Below are positions 1 to 7,330 of a DNA stretch of 41,207 nucleotides, piece after piece. Made by a program: the position numbers and the translations under genes. The notes below the pieces were generated by a model. That model was given only the letters and a program-made list of their open reading frames with translations, searched no databases and was not told the DNA's origin. Within the stretch, counting starts at the first letter, position 1, and the number at the start of each line of letters is the position of its first letter. The stretch is from Granulicella sp. (GTDB lineage Bacteria > Acidobacteriota > Terriglobia > Terriglobales > Acidobacteriaceae): NCBI GenBank assembly GCA_027335345.1, contig DAHWOF010000174.1, forward strand, positions 1 through 41,207, read 5' to 3'.

Positions 1-969
1 TGCCGTGCTCACCGACCTTCCACCCCCACGCGCCGGCCGGCCCGGCAACAGCACCTGGGAAAGGATTCGTGCCACCTCCGCCTGCCAGTAAGCCTCCTCC
101 TCACGCGCCACCTCGGCCGTCCTAGCCAATAACCCATCCACCCCCGGATTGAACTCCCGCAGCGACGGCATCAGCCGATGCCGCACACGGTTCCGCATCA
201 GGCTCTGGTCCTGGTTGGTGGCATCCTCCCTCCAGCCCTGCCTGCGCGCCCGCAGAAAAGCCTCCACCTCGGCCCGTCTCACCCCCAGCAAAGGACGCAC
301 GATCCTCCCCTCGGTACGCTTGGCATCCTGCCGGAACCCGCCTCCGGCCTTGCTTCCATCTCTGCCTCGGTCTGTGACTGGCGCCAAAACTCCGGACACT
401 GCGCTGGGGAGCAATCCCTCTGGCCAACTCTCTAGCTCCCGCTCGCTCTCGGTACGATTGGATTCTTTCAAGCCGCCGACCACCAGCACGGGAGAAATCC
501 CGCCCAGCCCCTCCGTCCAGGCGCCGCGCAGCATCTTCATCACCACCGTCTCGGCCTGGTCATCCAGTGTGTGAGCGGTCGCAACTACGTCCACCTCTCC
601 ACCCTCCATCAAGCTCCGCAGCGCACGGTAGCGCAAGTTCCGAGCCGCCTCCTCCACCCCCTCAGCCTCCTGTACCTGGCGGGCAGGGGTGTCCACTCGA
701 AACACCCTCAGCCTGACACCCAAGCGCCGGCACAGCTCAGCCACAAAGGCCTCATCGGCGTCCGCCTCTGCACCGCGCAATCCATGATGTACATGCGCAG
801 CGCTCAAGACCACCCCCAAAGGAGGCTTGTTCTGCGCCGTCGCCTGATTCGCTTCCACCATCGCCAGCAGCAGCGCCACCGAATCCGCACCCCCGCTGAC
901 GGCGACACACACTCGCTCACCGGCCTTCAACAGTCCGCGTTCGATCGCCAGCGTCCCCATCCCTGCCAT
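1..969 (-). CDS. tilS: tRNA(Ile)-lysidine synthase, 3' end cut by window edge
   Basis: TilS converts C34 of the AUA-reading tRNA-Ile anticodon to lysidine using ATP and lysine. Residues 25-30 form the PP-loop SGGADS, and further in is the motif HTLDDQAET typical of the N-type ATP pyrophosphatase core. The conserved IVRPLL stretch and the later NRVRHRLMP-type segment are also readable. 323 codons are visible; the family usually has 430-460 residues, so the C-terminal tRNA-binding part lies beyond the left edge. The ATG at 969 is preceded by AGGAGA. The reading frame is continuous, but about 45-50 extra residues lie between GISP and IVRPLL. It diverges from ispD across 171 bases. Confidence 0.93.
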   Translation of the reverse strand, partial: MAGMGTLAIERGLLKAGERVCVAVSGGADSVALLLAMVEANQATAQNKPPLGVVLSAAHVHHGLRGAEADADEAFVAELCRRLGVRLRVFRVDTPARQVQEAEGVEEAARNLRYRALRSLMEGGEVDVVATAHTLDDQAETVVMKMLRGAWTEGLGGISPVLVVGGLKESNRTESERELESWPEGLLPSAVSGVLAPVTDRGRDGSKAGGGFRQDAKRTEGRIVRPLLGVRRAEVEAFLRARRQGWREDATNQDQSLMRNRVRHRLMPSLREFNPGVDGLLARTAEVAREEEAYWQAEVARILSQVLLPGRPARGGGRSVSTA

Positions 970-1125
970 GGCTCTCTCCTGGTTGGCTCCATCGCTCAAA
1001 GGTCACGAACTCGAAGCACGCACAACTCCCCGCGAAGCCGGTATAGGGGAAGAGATAAAGATTTGTCTTGCCAGGGCGTGCCACTCGGTCTGATGACCCC
1101 GGTCCAAAACTCCTGCCTGTTAAGC

Positions 1126-1131
1126 TATACT
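1126..1131 (+). promoter_or_regulatory. putative -10 box (TATACT) of ispD, leaderless layout
   Basis: TATACT ends nine bases before the ATG of ispD, and no Shine-Dalgarno sequence lies between. A transcript started by this box would begin at or next to the ATG. No good -35 box is visible at the usual spacing. This is inference from position and motif only. Confidence 0.4.
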
Positions 1132-1140
1132 TCGTTACCC

Positions 1141-1857
1141 ATGTCCGTCTTTGTCATCATCCCGGCCGCAGGCATCGGCACCCGAATGGCGCATGCCACC
1201 GGCGGCGTCTCCAAACAGTTTCTCGAACTTCACGGTCTCCCCATTCTGATTCACTCCCTGCGCGCCTTTCTATCCGCCGCTCGTGTGAGCGCCGTCTACG
1301 TGGCGGTCCGTGAGCCGGAGCGGGAGCGGGTGCAGGCCATGATCGCCGAACATCACCTCCTGGAGAAGGTCCACCTGGTAACGGGCGGAGACTCCCGCCA
1401 GGAATCAGTCGCCAACGCCCTGGCCGCCATCCCCAACAACGGGGCTGGCGCCGCCAGCGGGGATATCGTTCTGGTTCATGACGCCGTTCGACCCTTGATC
1501 GATCGCGCCACCATCGATCATGTCATCGACGCCATCGAAAAACATGGAGCCGCCATCGTCGGAACCCCTGCGATCGACACCATCAAGCAGGTGGAGCGCA
1601 CCGCTGACGGTGCTCTGGTCACCGCGACCATCCCGCGGGAACTCATCGTGCTCGCCCAAACCCCGCAGGGAGCGCGCATCCCGTTGCTGCGGCGCGCCTT
1701 CGCCGAGGCTGCCGCAGACGGCTTTACCGGAACCGACGAGGCCAGCCTTCTGGAGCGCGCCAACATTCCTGTCTTTGTCGTCCCGGGCAATCCGCGCAAC
1801 TTCAAGGTCACCCAACCAGGAGACCTGAGGATCGCCGAGTTCTACCTGGCGGGTTGA
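1141..1857 (+). CDS. ispD: 2-C-methyl-D-erythritol 4-phosphate cytidylyltransferase
   Basis: IspD joins CTP and MEP to give CDP-ME, the third step of the MEP isoprenoid pathway. The 238-residue product matches the family length. It opens with the nucleotide-binding IPAAGIGTRM, followed by SKQFLELHG, VHDAVRPL, LAQTPQG and TDEASLLE, all characteristic of the family. The open frame continues upstream to base 571, but that part has no IspD similarity and overlaps tilS, so the ATG directly before SVFVIIPAAG is chosen. ispF follows after 112 bases, as in many genomes where the two are adjacent or fused. The start has no Shine-Dalgarno sequence and may be leaderless. Confidence 0.96.
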   Translation: MSVFVIIPAAGIGTRMAHATGGVSKQFLELHGLPILIHSLRAFLSAARVSAVYVAVREPERERVQAMIAEHHLLEKVHLVTGGDSRQESVANALAAIPNNGAGAASGDIVLVHDAVRPLIDRATIDHVIDAIEKHGAAIVGTPAIDTIKQVERTADGALVTATIPRELIVLAQTPQGARIPLLRRAFAEAAADGFTGTDEASLLERANIPVFVVPGNPRNFKVTQPGDLRIAEFYLAG

Positions 1858-1955
1858 GGATTCCCGTCCACGCCGGCCCATGCTCCGCTCCCGGTCCTCC
1901 TTCCCCGGAAGCGCTTGGCAAGTGAAGTGGGGTATCGAATCCTTCGTTCCTGCTT

Positions 1956-1961
1956 TATGAT
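1956..1961 (+). promoter_or_regulatory. putative -10 box (TATGAT) of ispF, leaderless layout
   Basis: TATGAT ends eight bases before the ispF ATG, which has no Shine-Dalgarno sequence. The arrangement repeats that of ispD. No clear -35 box is seen. Confidence 0.4.
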
Positions 1962-1969
1962 CAACTGCA

Positions 1970-2590
1970 ATGAGCTTGCGCATCGGCCTCGGCTTTGACT
2001 CTCACGCCTTCGAGAAAGGCATCCCTCTGGTCCTGGGCGGTCTCAAGATCGACCATCCTGAGGGGTTTGCAGGTCACTCCGACGGCGATTTGCTCCTCCA
2101 CGCCATCACGGACGCACTTCTCGGCGCCGTCTCCGCCGGCGATATCGGCACTTTCTTTCCACCCACTGACCCGAAGTGGAAGGGGGCGGATTCAACGGTC
2201 TTCCTCAAAACCGCCCTGGAAGAGATCGCTCTGGTTGGCTTCAAGATCGTCAACATCGACTGCGTGCTGATCATGCATCGGCCCAAGATCGTTCCGTTGG
2301 CCGGAGAGATGCGCGAGCGCGTCGCCGACCTGCTGGGCATCGACGTCAATAACGTTAGCATCAAGGGCAAAACCCCTGAAGGCCTTCCCCAGGATGGCAC
2401 GGCGGTGGCGCATGTCGTCGTCCTGCTGGAGTCCATAGGCCCACCCAGCGAGCTCAAAAAGTTGGCCGTCCACGCCGAGGTTCCCGACGAAGCTGAGGTG
2501 GATGCAGCCTTGGCCGCTGTCTCCGAGCCGCTCAATCTCAGCGCGCTGGGCCGCAAGTTGCCGGCCTTTGATACGGATGACTTGACCTGA
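1970..2590 (+). CDS. ispF: 2-C-methyl-D-erythritol 2,4-cyclodiphosphate synthase with C-terminal extension
   Basis: IspF cyclises CDP-ME 2-phosphate to MEcPP with loss of CMP, the fifth MEP-pathway step. The metal-binding DSH is seen in GLGFDSHAF near residue 10, the second part of the active site in GHSDGDLLLHAI, and the phosphate-binding segment as GKTPEGL. The family is usually about 155-170 residues. This protein has 206, with about 45 extra C-terminal residues after VVLLES that I do not recognise. There is no Shine-Dalgarno sequence before the ATG. The catalytic core looks complete. Confidence 0.95.
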   Translation: MSLRIGLGFDSHAFEKGIPLVLGGLKIDHPEGFAGHSDGDLLLHAITDALLGAVSAGDIGTFFPPTDPKWKGADSTVFLKTALEEIALVGFKIVNIDCVLIMHRPKIVPLAGEMRERVADLLGIDVNNVSIKGKTPEGLPQDGTAVAHVVVLLESIGPPSELKKLAVHAEVPDEAEVDAALAAVSEPLNLSALGRKLPAFDTDDLT

Positions 2591-2609
2591 TTCCCGTCCG
2601 GGACTCCCA

Positions 2610-2637
2610 CTGACCCGGAACCAATCCCTGATACATT
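2610..2637 (+). promoter_or_regulatory. weak sigma-70-like promoter candidate before the 2700 gene
   Basis: CTGACC (2610-2615) and TACATT (2632-2637) are separated by 16 bases, each matching four of six consensus positions. The transcript would start near 2645, inside a pyrimidine-rich leader. Weak evidence. Confidence 0.25.
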
Positions 2638-2687
2638 CGTTTCATCTCTCTTTTCATTTTTCTTCTTCTCTTTCTTTTCATCTCTCT
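2638..2687 (+). other. near-pure pyrimidine tract in the 5' leader
   Basis: About 50 bases are almost entirely C and T, with only a few A or G interruptions, and TTCATCTCTC occurs twice, at 2641 and at 2677. The tract ends just before the strong ribosome site GGAGG of the small membrane-protein gene. Possible roles are mRNA unfolding or ribosomal-protein binding; neither is shown. Confidence 0.6.
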
Positions 2688-2699
2688 GCGGAGGCGGTC

Positions 2700-3029
2700 A
2701 TGGATCAGAATCAGATCACCCAGCTCAGCGGCGCCATCGCCGGCATGATGGGTATCTTCATGCTCTTCGGGCTCTGCATCGTTGTCTTCGCGGTCTACCT
2801 CTTCTGGCGGATCTTCACCAAAGCCGGTCTTTCCGGACCGCTGTCTCTGCTCATTCTGGTTCCGGCCTTCGGCTGGATCATCGTCGCTTGCATCCTCGCC
2901 TTCTCCGAGTGGCGCGTGATCCCCGTCCCTCCCTTCTATGGCGGTCTGCAACCCTATCCACCCCCTCCGGTAAACTATCCACCGCCTCCCACGCACTTCA
3001 ACCCGCCACCACCACCGCCCCGCCCATAG
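2700..3029 (+). CDS. small membrane protein with proline-rich tail, function unknown
   Basis: The 109-residue product has two hydrophobic helices, at about residues 14-38 and 44-67. They are followed by a tail rich in proline and tyrosine with several PPPP runs to the C-terminus. I do not recognise a family. The ATG is preceded by GGAGG eight bases upstream, which supports translation. The antisense open frame over the same bases has no such site. It lies between ispF and gltX, in the same direction, but shows no functional link to either. The tail could be a scaffold or surface-exposed spacer; that is a guess. Confidence 0.75.
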   Translation: MDQNQITQLSGAIAGMMGIFMLFGLCIVVFAVYLFWRIFTKAGLSGPLSLLILVPAFGWIIVACILAFSEWRVIPVPPFYGGLQPYPPPPVNYPPPPTHFNPPPPPPRP

Positions 3030-3080
3030 CCTCGGCACGGCCTCATCCCGTCAAGCTGTTAACATGGGTCTGTCATCTCT

Positions 3081-4613
3081 ATGACATCCAAGGCCCCTGT
3101 GAACCAGCATCCTTCCACGCAAGAAGCCTCTCCCGTCCGTGTCCGCATCGCCCCCTCACCCACCGGCGACCCCCACGTTGGCACCGCCTACATCGGCCTG
3201 CTGAACTACATCTATGCCCGCCAGCGCTCGGGCCAGTTCATCCTGCGCATTGAGGATACCGACCGCACCCGCTTCGTTCCCACCTCCGAGCAGATGATCT
3301 TCGACTCCCTGCGATGGGTGGGCCTCACCTGGGACGAGGGCCCGGACGTCGGCGGACCCTATGGGCCCTATCGCCAGTCCGAGCGAACAGAAATCTATCG
3401 GGAACACGCCGAGATGCTCCTGGCCAATGGCCACGCCTACCGCTCCTTTGAGACCGCCGAGGAACTCGAGGCGATGCGCCAGCAGCAGATCGCAGCGAAG
3501 GTTCCACCCCGTTACAACGGCGCTCACCGCCATCTTACCCAGGCCCAGATCGACGCCTACCTCGCCGAGGGCCGGCCCTACACCGTCCGCCTCAAGGTCC
3601 CGGAGAACCAGTCCACCACCTTTACCGACGAACTCCGCGGCCCCATCACCTTTGACCACAACAACGTCGATGACCAGGTGCTGCTCAAATCCGACGGGTA
3701 TCCCACCTATCATCTGGCCAACGTCGTCGACGATCACCTGATGCGTATTACTGACGTCATTCGCGCCGAAGAGTGGATCTCCTCCACCCCCAAGCATGTC
3801 CTGCTCTACGCCGCCTTCGGCTGGGAGCTGCCGCGGTTCTGGCACATGCCCTTGCTGCGCAACACCGACAAGTCCAAGATCTCCAAGCGCAAGAATCCGG
3901 TCTCACTGGTCTTTTATCAGCAATCCGGCTACCTGCCGCAGGCCATGCTCAACTTCCTCGGACTGCTGGGGGGCGGCATGGCCCAGCCCACCGAGCAGGA
4001 GATCGTCTCCAAGGGTCTCAACACCAAGGAAGGCGACATCTTCTCCCTGGCCGAGATGCTGGAAAAGTTCGATTTCCGCCGCATCTCTCTGGGAGGCCCC
4101 GTCTTTGATCTGGTAAAGCTGAAGTGGCTGAATGGCGAGTATCTGCGCAAGCTGACTCCTGAGGAGTTCTTCACCGCCCTGCGCAGCACCATCCTCTCCG
4201 ATAGCTACATCCGCGCCATTGCCCCCCTGGTCCAGTCCCGCATGGAGATTCTGGGCCAGTTCGGGGACATGACCGGCTTCTTCTTTGCCGATAACATCCT
4301 CCCTCCAGAGTCCGTCTGGTTGCCGAAGAAGCGGACCTTTGAGGAGTCCTTGGCCTTTATCGCTGAGCAACTGACCGCTCTGGAGGCGGCCGCTTGGGAA
4401 GCGGAAGCCATCGAGTCCTCACTGAAGACGCTGGGAGAGGCGAAACAGTGGTCCGTCAAGGAGAACTTCATGCTGCTACGCGCTATCCTGACCGGCAGCA
4501 CCTCCAGCCCTCCACTGGTCGAAAGCATGATCGTCTTCGGCAAGGCCCGCACTCTGGATCGCCTTCGCCGCTTCCTTGACGTGCAGAAGAAGCAGGCCAA
4601 CCAGCGCAAGTGA
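3081..4613 (+). CDS. gltX: glutamyl-tRNA synthetase
   Basis: GluRS charges tRNA-Glu with glutamate in the cytoplasm. The class I signature HIGH is present as HVGT (residues 32-35) within RIAPSPTGDPHVGT, and KMSKS as KISKR (266-270). LRIEDTDRTR, the glutamate-recognition segment, is intact. The 510-residue length fits the family, and the C-terminal anticodon-binding half is present. There is a 20-residue N-terminal lead before VRIAPSP, so a shorter start is possible, but the ATG at 3081 is the best visible candidate. No zinc-binding cysteine set is seen. Whether it also charges tRNA-Gln (non-discriminating type) cannot be told from this window. Confidence 0.95.
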   Translation: MTSKAPVNQHPSTQEASPVRVRIAPSPTGDPHVGTAYIGLLNYIYARQRSGQFILRIEDTDRTRFVPTSEQMIFDSLRWVGLTWDEGPDVGGPYGPYRQSERTEIYREHAEMLLANGHAYRSFETAEELEAMRQQQIAAKVPPRYNGAHRHLTQAQIDAYLAEGRPYTVRLKVPENQSTTFTDELRGPITFDHNNVDDQVLLKSDGYPTYHLANVVDDHLMRITDVIRAEEWISSTPKHVLLYAAFGWELPRFWHMPLLRNTDKSKISKRKNPVSLVFYQQSGYLPQAMLNFLGLLGGGMAQPTEQEIVSKGLNTKEGDIFSLAEMLEKFDFRRISLGGPVFDLVKLKWLNGEYLRKLTPEEFFTALRSTILSDSYIRAIAPLVQSRMEILGQFGDMTGFFFADNILPPESVWLPKKRTFEESLAFIAEQLTALEAAAWEAEAIESSLKTLGEAKQWSVKENFMLLRAILTGSTSSPPLVESMIVFGKARTLDRLRRFLDVQKKQANQRK

Positions 4614-4752
4614 TCCCTTTCATCTTCTCAACTCGACAGCCTCCCGCCGAGCGCCTGACGCACGCTTGGAGTCGCGCCAAGGGTTGCCCCCGTGGAATCT
4701 CGCTGCCGATTCGTTTATCGCGCAAGAACCTGTTGATCGCAGCCGCAGCCGG

Positions 4753-5292
4753 TTACTGCCCACTCAAGGCCACTCTCACCGCAAGCGACTGCGGAGGATA
4801 GCACGAGGCGGCGCCACAGGCCTGGTAGTGCAGCACACCTGTCAGCGTCGACTCGCCCCTGGGCGCCACCAGCCGAACGCTCACGGGAAACCTTCCCTGG
4901 TAAACACTCATCAGCTCCCCTGACCCCATCTGCAAACGAAAGGAAGAACCTGCGGGATAGGTCTCGCCGATCACCTTGACGCCATCCGCCAACTTGAGTT
5001 GCAGCCGGGTCGGAATCAGTAACTGGTCCAGAGGCGCGTGCGAGTTGATGTGGAACCCATCCTCCACCCGGAACCATAACTGCACCACATGGGGCGCTCC
5101 GGCGATCACCTGAACGTTATCGGATAGCAGTTGCACATGCCCATGATGCGCAGCCGGCGTCAAGCCAAACTGAATTTGCTGCGCACAGGCAGAAGGTGCC
5201 AGCCATACGGACGAACCACACAGCGCAGCCGCACCGAGAAGCGCCAACCGAGCCAGGGATCGCAGGATCAATCTCGAATGCAACGCTCTCAC
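4753..5292 (-). CDS. secreted DsbD N-terminal (alpha) domain-like protein
   Basis: The 179-residue product has a signal peptide with a hydrophobic core at about 13-32 and a likely cut after SACA (residue 36-37). The mature part resembles the periplasmic alpha domain of DsbD, including YQACGAASCYPP. In this motif C159 and C164 match the redox pair that passes electrons to partner proteins, although the DsbD spacing is one residue longer. The start is GTG and overlaps the TGA of the upstream thioredoxin gene by four bases, so the two are probably translationally coupled. The membrane (beta) and C-terminal (gamma) domains of full DsbD are absent. Confidence 0.82.
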   Translation of the reverse strand: MRALHSRLILRSLARLALLGAAALCGSSVWLAPSACAQQIQFGLTPAAHHGHVQLLSDNVQVIAGAPHVVQLWFRVEDGFHINSHAPLDQLLIPTRLQLKLADGVKVIGETYPAGSSFRLQMGSGELMSVYQGRFPVSVRLVAPRGESTLTGVLHYQACGAASCYPPQSLAVRVALSGQ

Positions 5293-5930
5293 TCGCCACC
5301 CGATTCGATGGTTTTCTGAATATCCGCCTCCATCTCATCCCTGGAGTGCGCTCCCACCGTTTGGTCCACGATCCTCCCACTCTTGTCGATATAGAACGTG
5401 TCGGGGATGTAATCACCCAGTTGATAGCTCTTGGAGACATCGCCATTGGGCATCAGGATGGGATAGGTCACACCGATTTTCTGGGCAGCCGCGGCGACAT
5501 CCTTGACCGCCATGCCATCGTCTTGATCCACGCCCAGCACCACCAGACCCTTGCTCTTGTACTCATTCGCAAGCTCCTGGAACCACGGCATCTCCAGCTT
5601 GCAGGGGGGGCAGTAGGTCGCCCAAAAGTTCAGCACCACTGGATGCCCCTTGTAATCGGAGAGCGAAACTTTGTTCCCATGGAGATCGACCAGAGTGAAG
5701 TTGGGAGCCACCTCTCCGAGCATCGTCTTGGCCATCGGATCGCCTCCGCTGTCATCTCCACTGCCATCCGATGACGCAGAGGCCGGCGCAGCCGAGTCCA
5801 TGCTCGCCTGCTGAGATTGAATCTGCTTCTGACGAGAATGCAAATTATGGGCGCCGGCAAGAACAATCAGTGTTACACCTACAATCAGCAGCGCGACAAT
5901 CGTCAAACGGCGAGCTTGATCACGAATCAC
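5289..5930 (-). CDS. membrane-anchored TlpA/ResA-family thioredoxin-like protein
   Basis: The 213-residue product has one N-terminal membrane helix (about 10-28), a flexible Ala/Ser/Gly/Asp-rich linker (about 42-65) and a thioredoxin fold. That fold carries FWATYCPPC, with the redox pair C107 and C110. Later IPDTFYIDKSG matches the cis-Pro and strand region of TlpA/ResA proteins. Such proteins reduce disulfides outside the membrane, for example in cytochrome c maturation. The start is GTG with GAGGGA upstream; a nearby ATG is out of frame. The downstream DsbD-alpha-like gene overlaps it by four bases, so they probably act together. Confidence 0.88.
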   Translation of the reverse strand: MIRDQARRLTIVALLIVGVTLIVLAGAHNLHSRQKQIQSQQASMDSAAPASASSDGSGDDSGGDPMAKTMLGEVAPNFTLVDLHGNKVSLSDYKGHPVVLNFWATYCPPCKLEMPWFQELANEYKSKGLVVLGVDQDDGMAVKDVAAAAQKIGVTYPILMPNGDVSKSYQLGDYIPDTFYIDKSGRIVDQTVGAHSRDEMEADIQKTIESGGE

Positions 5931-6094
5931 GGCTTCATCCCTCGGCGCGGCACGAATTGGACGTCCGCGCTTCTTCTCCCTTTAGTTTAGCGCCGTTTCT
6001 CCCTCCACAGAACCGCCCAGGCGAGCCGGTGGGAACCCCAGTTCGGCCAGTCTGCTAGCATGGTCGTTGAAGACAGACCCCTGCAAGAGATCTG

Positions 6095-7090
6095 ATGCTC
6101 CGTCCCTCGCAATCCCCCGCGCCGCACAGCCCTTCGGAGCTGGTTCGTATTGAAGCCGAGGCCTTGGACCACCTCGCCAAACGCCTGGAAGGCCCACAAA
6201 ATGAAGTATTTGAACGAGTCGCCTCGTTGCTGGCCGAAACAGTCCGCAGTGGTCATCGCGTGGTGCTCACCGGAGTCGGCAAGAGCGGGCTGATCGCTCG
6301 CAAGATCGCCGCAACAATGCTCTCCACCGGGACTCCGGCCCAATTTCTTCACCCTACGGAGGCCCTGCATGGCGACCTCGGAGTGCTGCACAGCGGAGAC
6401 GTTCTGGTCGCGCTCTCCTACTCCGGCCATACTGAGGAACTGCTGCGTCTTCTGCCGGTTCTTCCCCGACTCGGCGTCACCTTGGTCAGTCTTACCGGAG
6501 CTCCGGACTCCGCCCTGGCGAAAGCCTCCGCGCACTTCCTCGATGTTCACGTGGAACGCGAGGCATGCAACCTGCAACTGGCGCCCACAGCCTCCACAAC
6601 GGTGATGCTGGCGCTGGGTGACGCCTTGGCCATCGACGTCAGTAGCCGCCTCAACTTTCAGCCCCAGGACTTCGCCGAGCTTCATCCTGGCGGCCAGCTC
6701 GGGCATCGCCTGCTCACCATCGACCTGCTCATGCACACCGGCGACGCCATCCCCTCAGTGGCTCCCTCGGCAAACCTCCCGGAAGTCATCCATGAGATGT
6801 CCGCCAAGCGCCTGGGCATGACCACCATACAGTCCAGTGGCGTTCTGCTCGGCATCCTCTCCGATGGCGATCTGCGCCGGCTCTTCGCCCGCAGCGGTCC
6901 CGACGCCTTTCATCAGACGGCTGCGCAGATCCTGAACCCGTCGCCCCGCACCATCTCTCCGTCCCGCTTCGTCGGCGATGCCCTCGCAGTCATGGAAGAG
7001 CATAAGATTACCGCCCTGGTCGTCACTGCGGACGGAACATCCTCCACCCCGGTCCTGGGCATTCTTCATCTTCACGACATCCTCACCTGA
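6095..7090 (+). CDS. kdsD: arabinose-5-phosphate isomerase (KdsD/KpsF type)
   Basis: The enzyme interconverts ribulose 5-phosphate and arabinose 5-phosphate, the first committed step to Kdo for lipopolysaccharide. A SIS domain (about residues 40-175) carries TGVGKSGLIARKIAA and SYSGHTEELL. Two CBS domains follow (about 205-260 and 275-331). The ELHPGGQLGHRLL segment between SIS and CBS is typical of the family. The length of 331 fits. The ATG is preceded by AAGAGA. It diverges from the thioredoxin gene across 164 bases. Its presence supports a Gram-negative envelope. Confidence 0.94.
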   Translation: MLRPSQSPAPHSPSELVRIEAEALDHLAKRLEGPQNEVFERVASLLAETVRSGHRVVLTGVGKSGLIARKIAATMLSTGTPAQFLHPTEALHGDLGVLHSGDVLVALSYSGHTEELLRLLPVLPRLGVTLVSLTGAPDSALAKASAHFLDVHVEREACNLQLAPTASTTVMLALGDALAIDVSSRLNFQPQDFAELHPGGQLGHRLLTIDLLMHTGDAIPSVAPSANLPEVIHEMSAKRLGMTTIQSSGVLLGILSDGDLRRLFARSGPDAFHQTAAQILNPSPRTISPSRFVGDALAVMEEHKITALVVTADGTSSTPVLGILHLHDILT

Positions 7091-7315
7091 GCCGGGATCA
7101 GGCGGGCGACTCCGTTCACCGCGACCCAGGGCTGGTCAGCGCCTGATGTCGGCGCCAGGGTAGAGGGCAACGCAAGCTCGTGCAGATCACTCGTCGCATC
7201 CATGGCCTCCGCGGGAAGGGTACTCCGGCAATCGGGAGTGAGCTCGCCGCTCAGATGTCTTTGCTCAACCCTGCTTCACCCGCTCCCAACCTCAGCCCTC
7301 ATCTGCTGGGTTCGA

Positions 7316-7321
7316 TACAAT
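7316..7321 (+). promoter_or_regulatory. putative -10 box (TACAAT) of proS
   Basis: TACAAT ends nine bases before the proS ATG. The AAAGGA between them sits one base from the ATG, too close for a normal ribosome site. The layout matches the leaderless pattern at ispD and ispF. The remaining gap from 7091 shows no RNA gene or T-box-like element that I can recognise. Confidence 0.4.
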
Positions 7322-7330
7322 CGAAAGGAT

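Noticed and set aside
571-1140. Open frame extending ispD upstream by 190 codons
   Set aside because: The extension has no IspD similarity and overlaps tilS; the family starts at the ATG at 1141.
7091-7330. Possible T-box or other RNA leader before proS
   Set aside because: No T-box sequence or specifier stem could be recognised, and the -10-like box sits next to the start codon.
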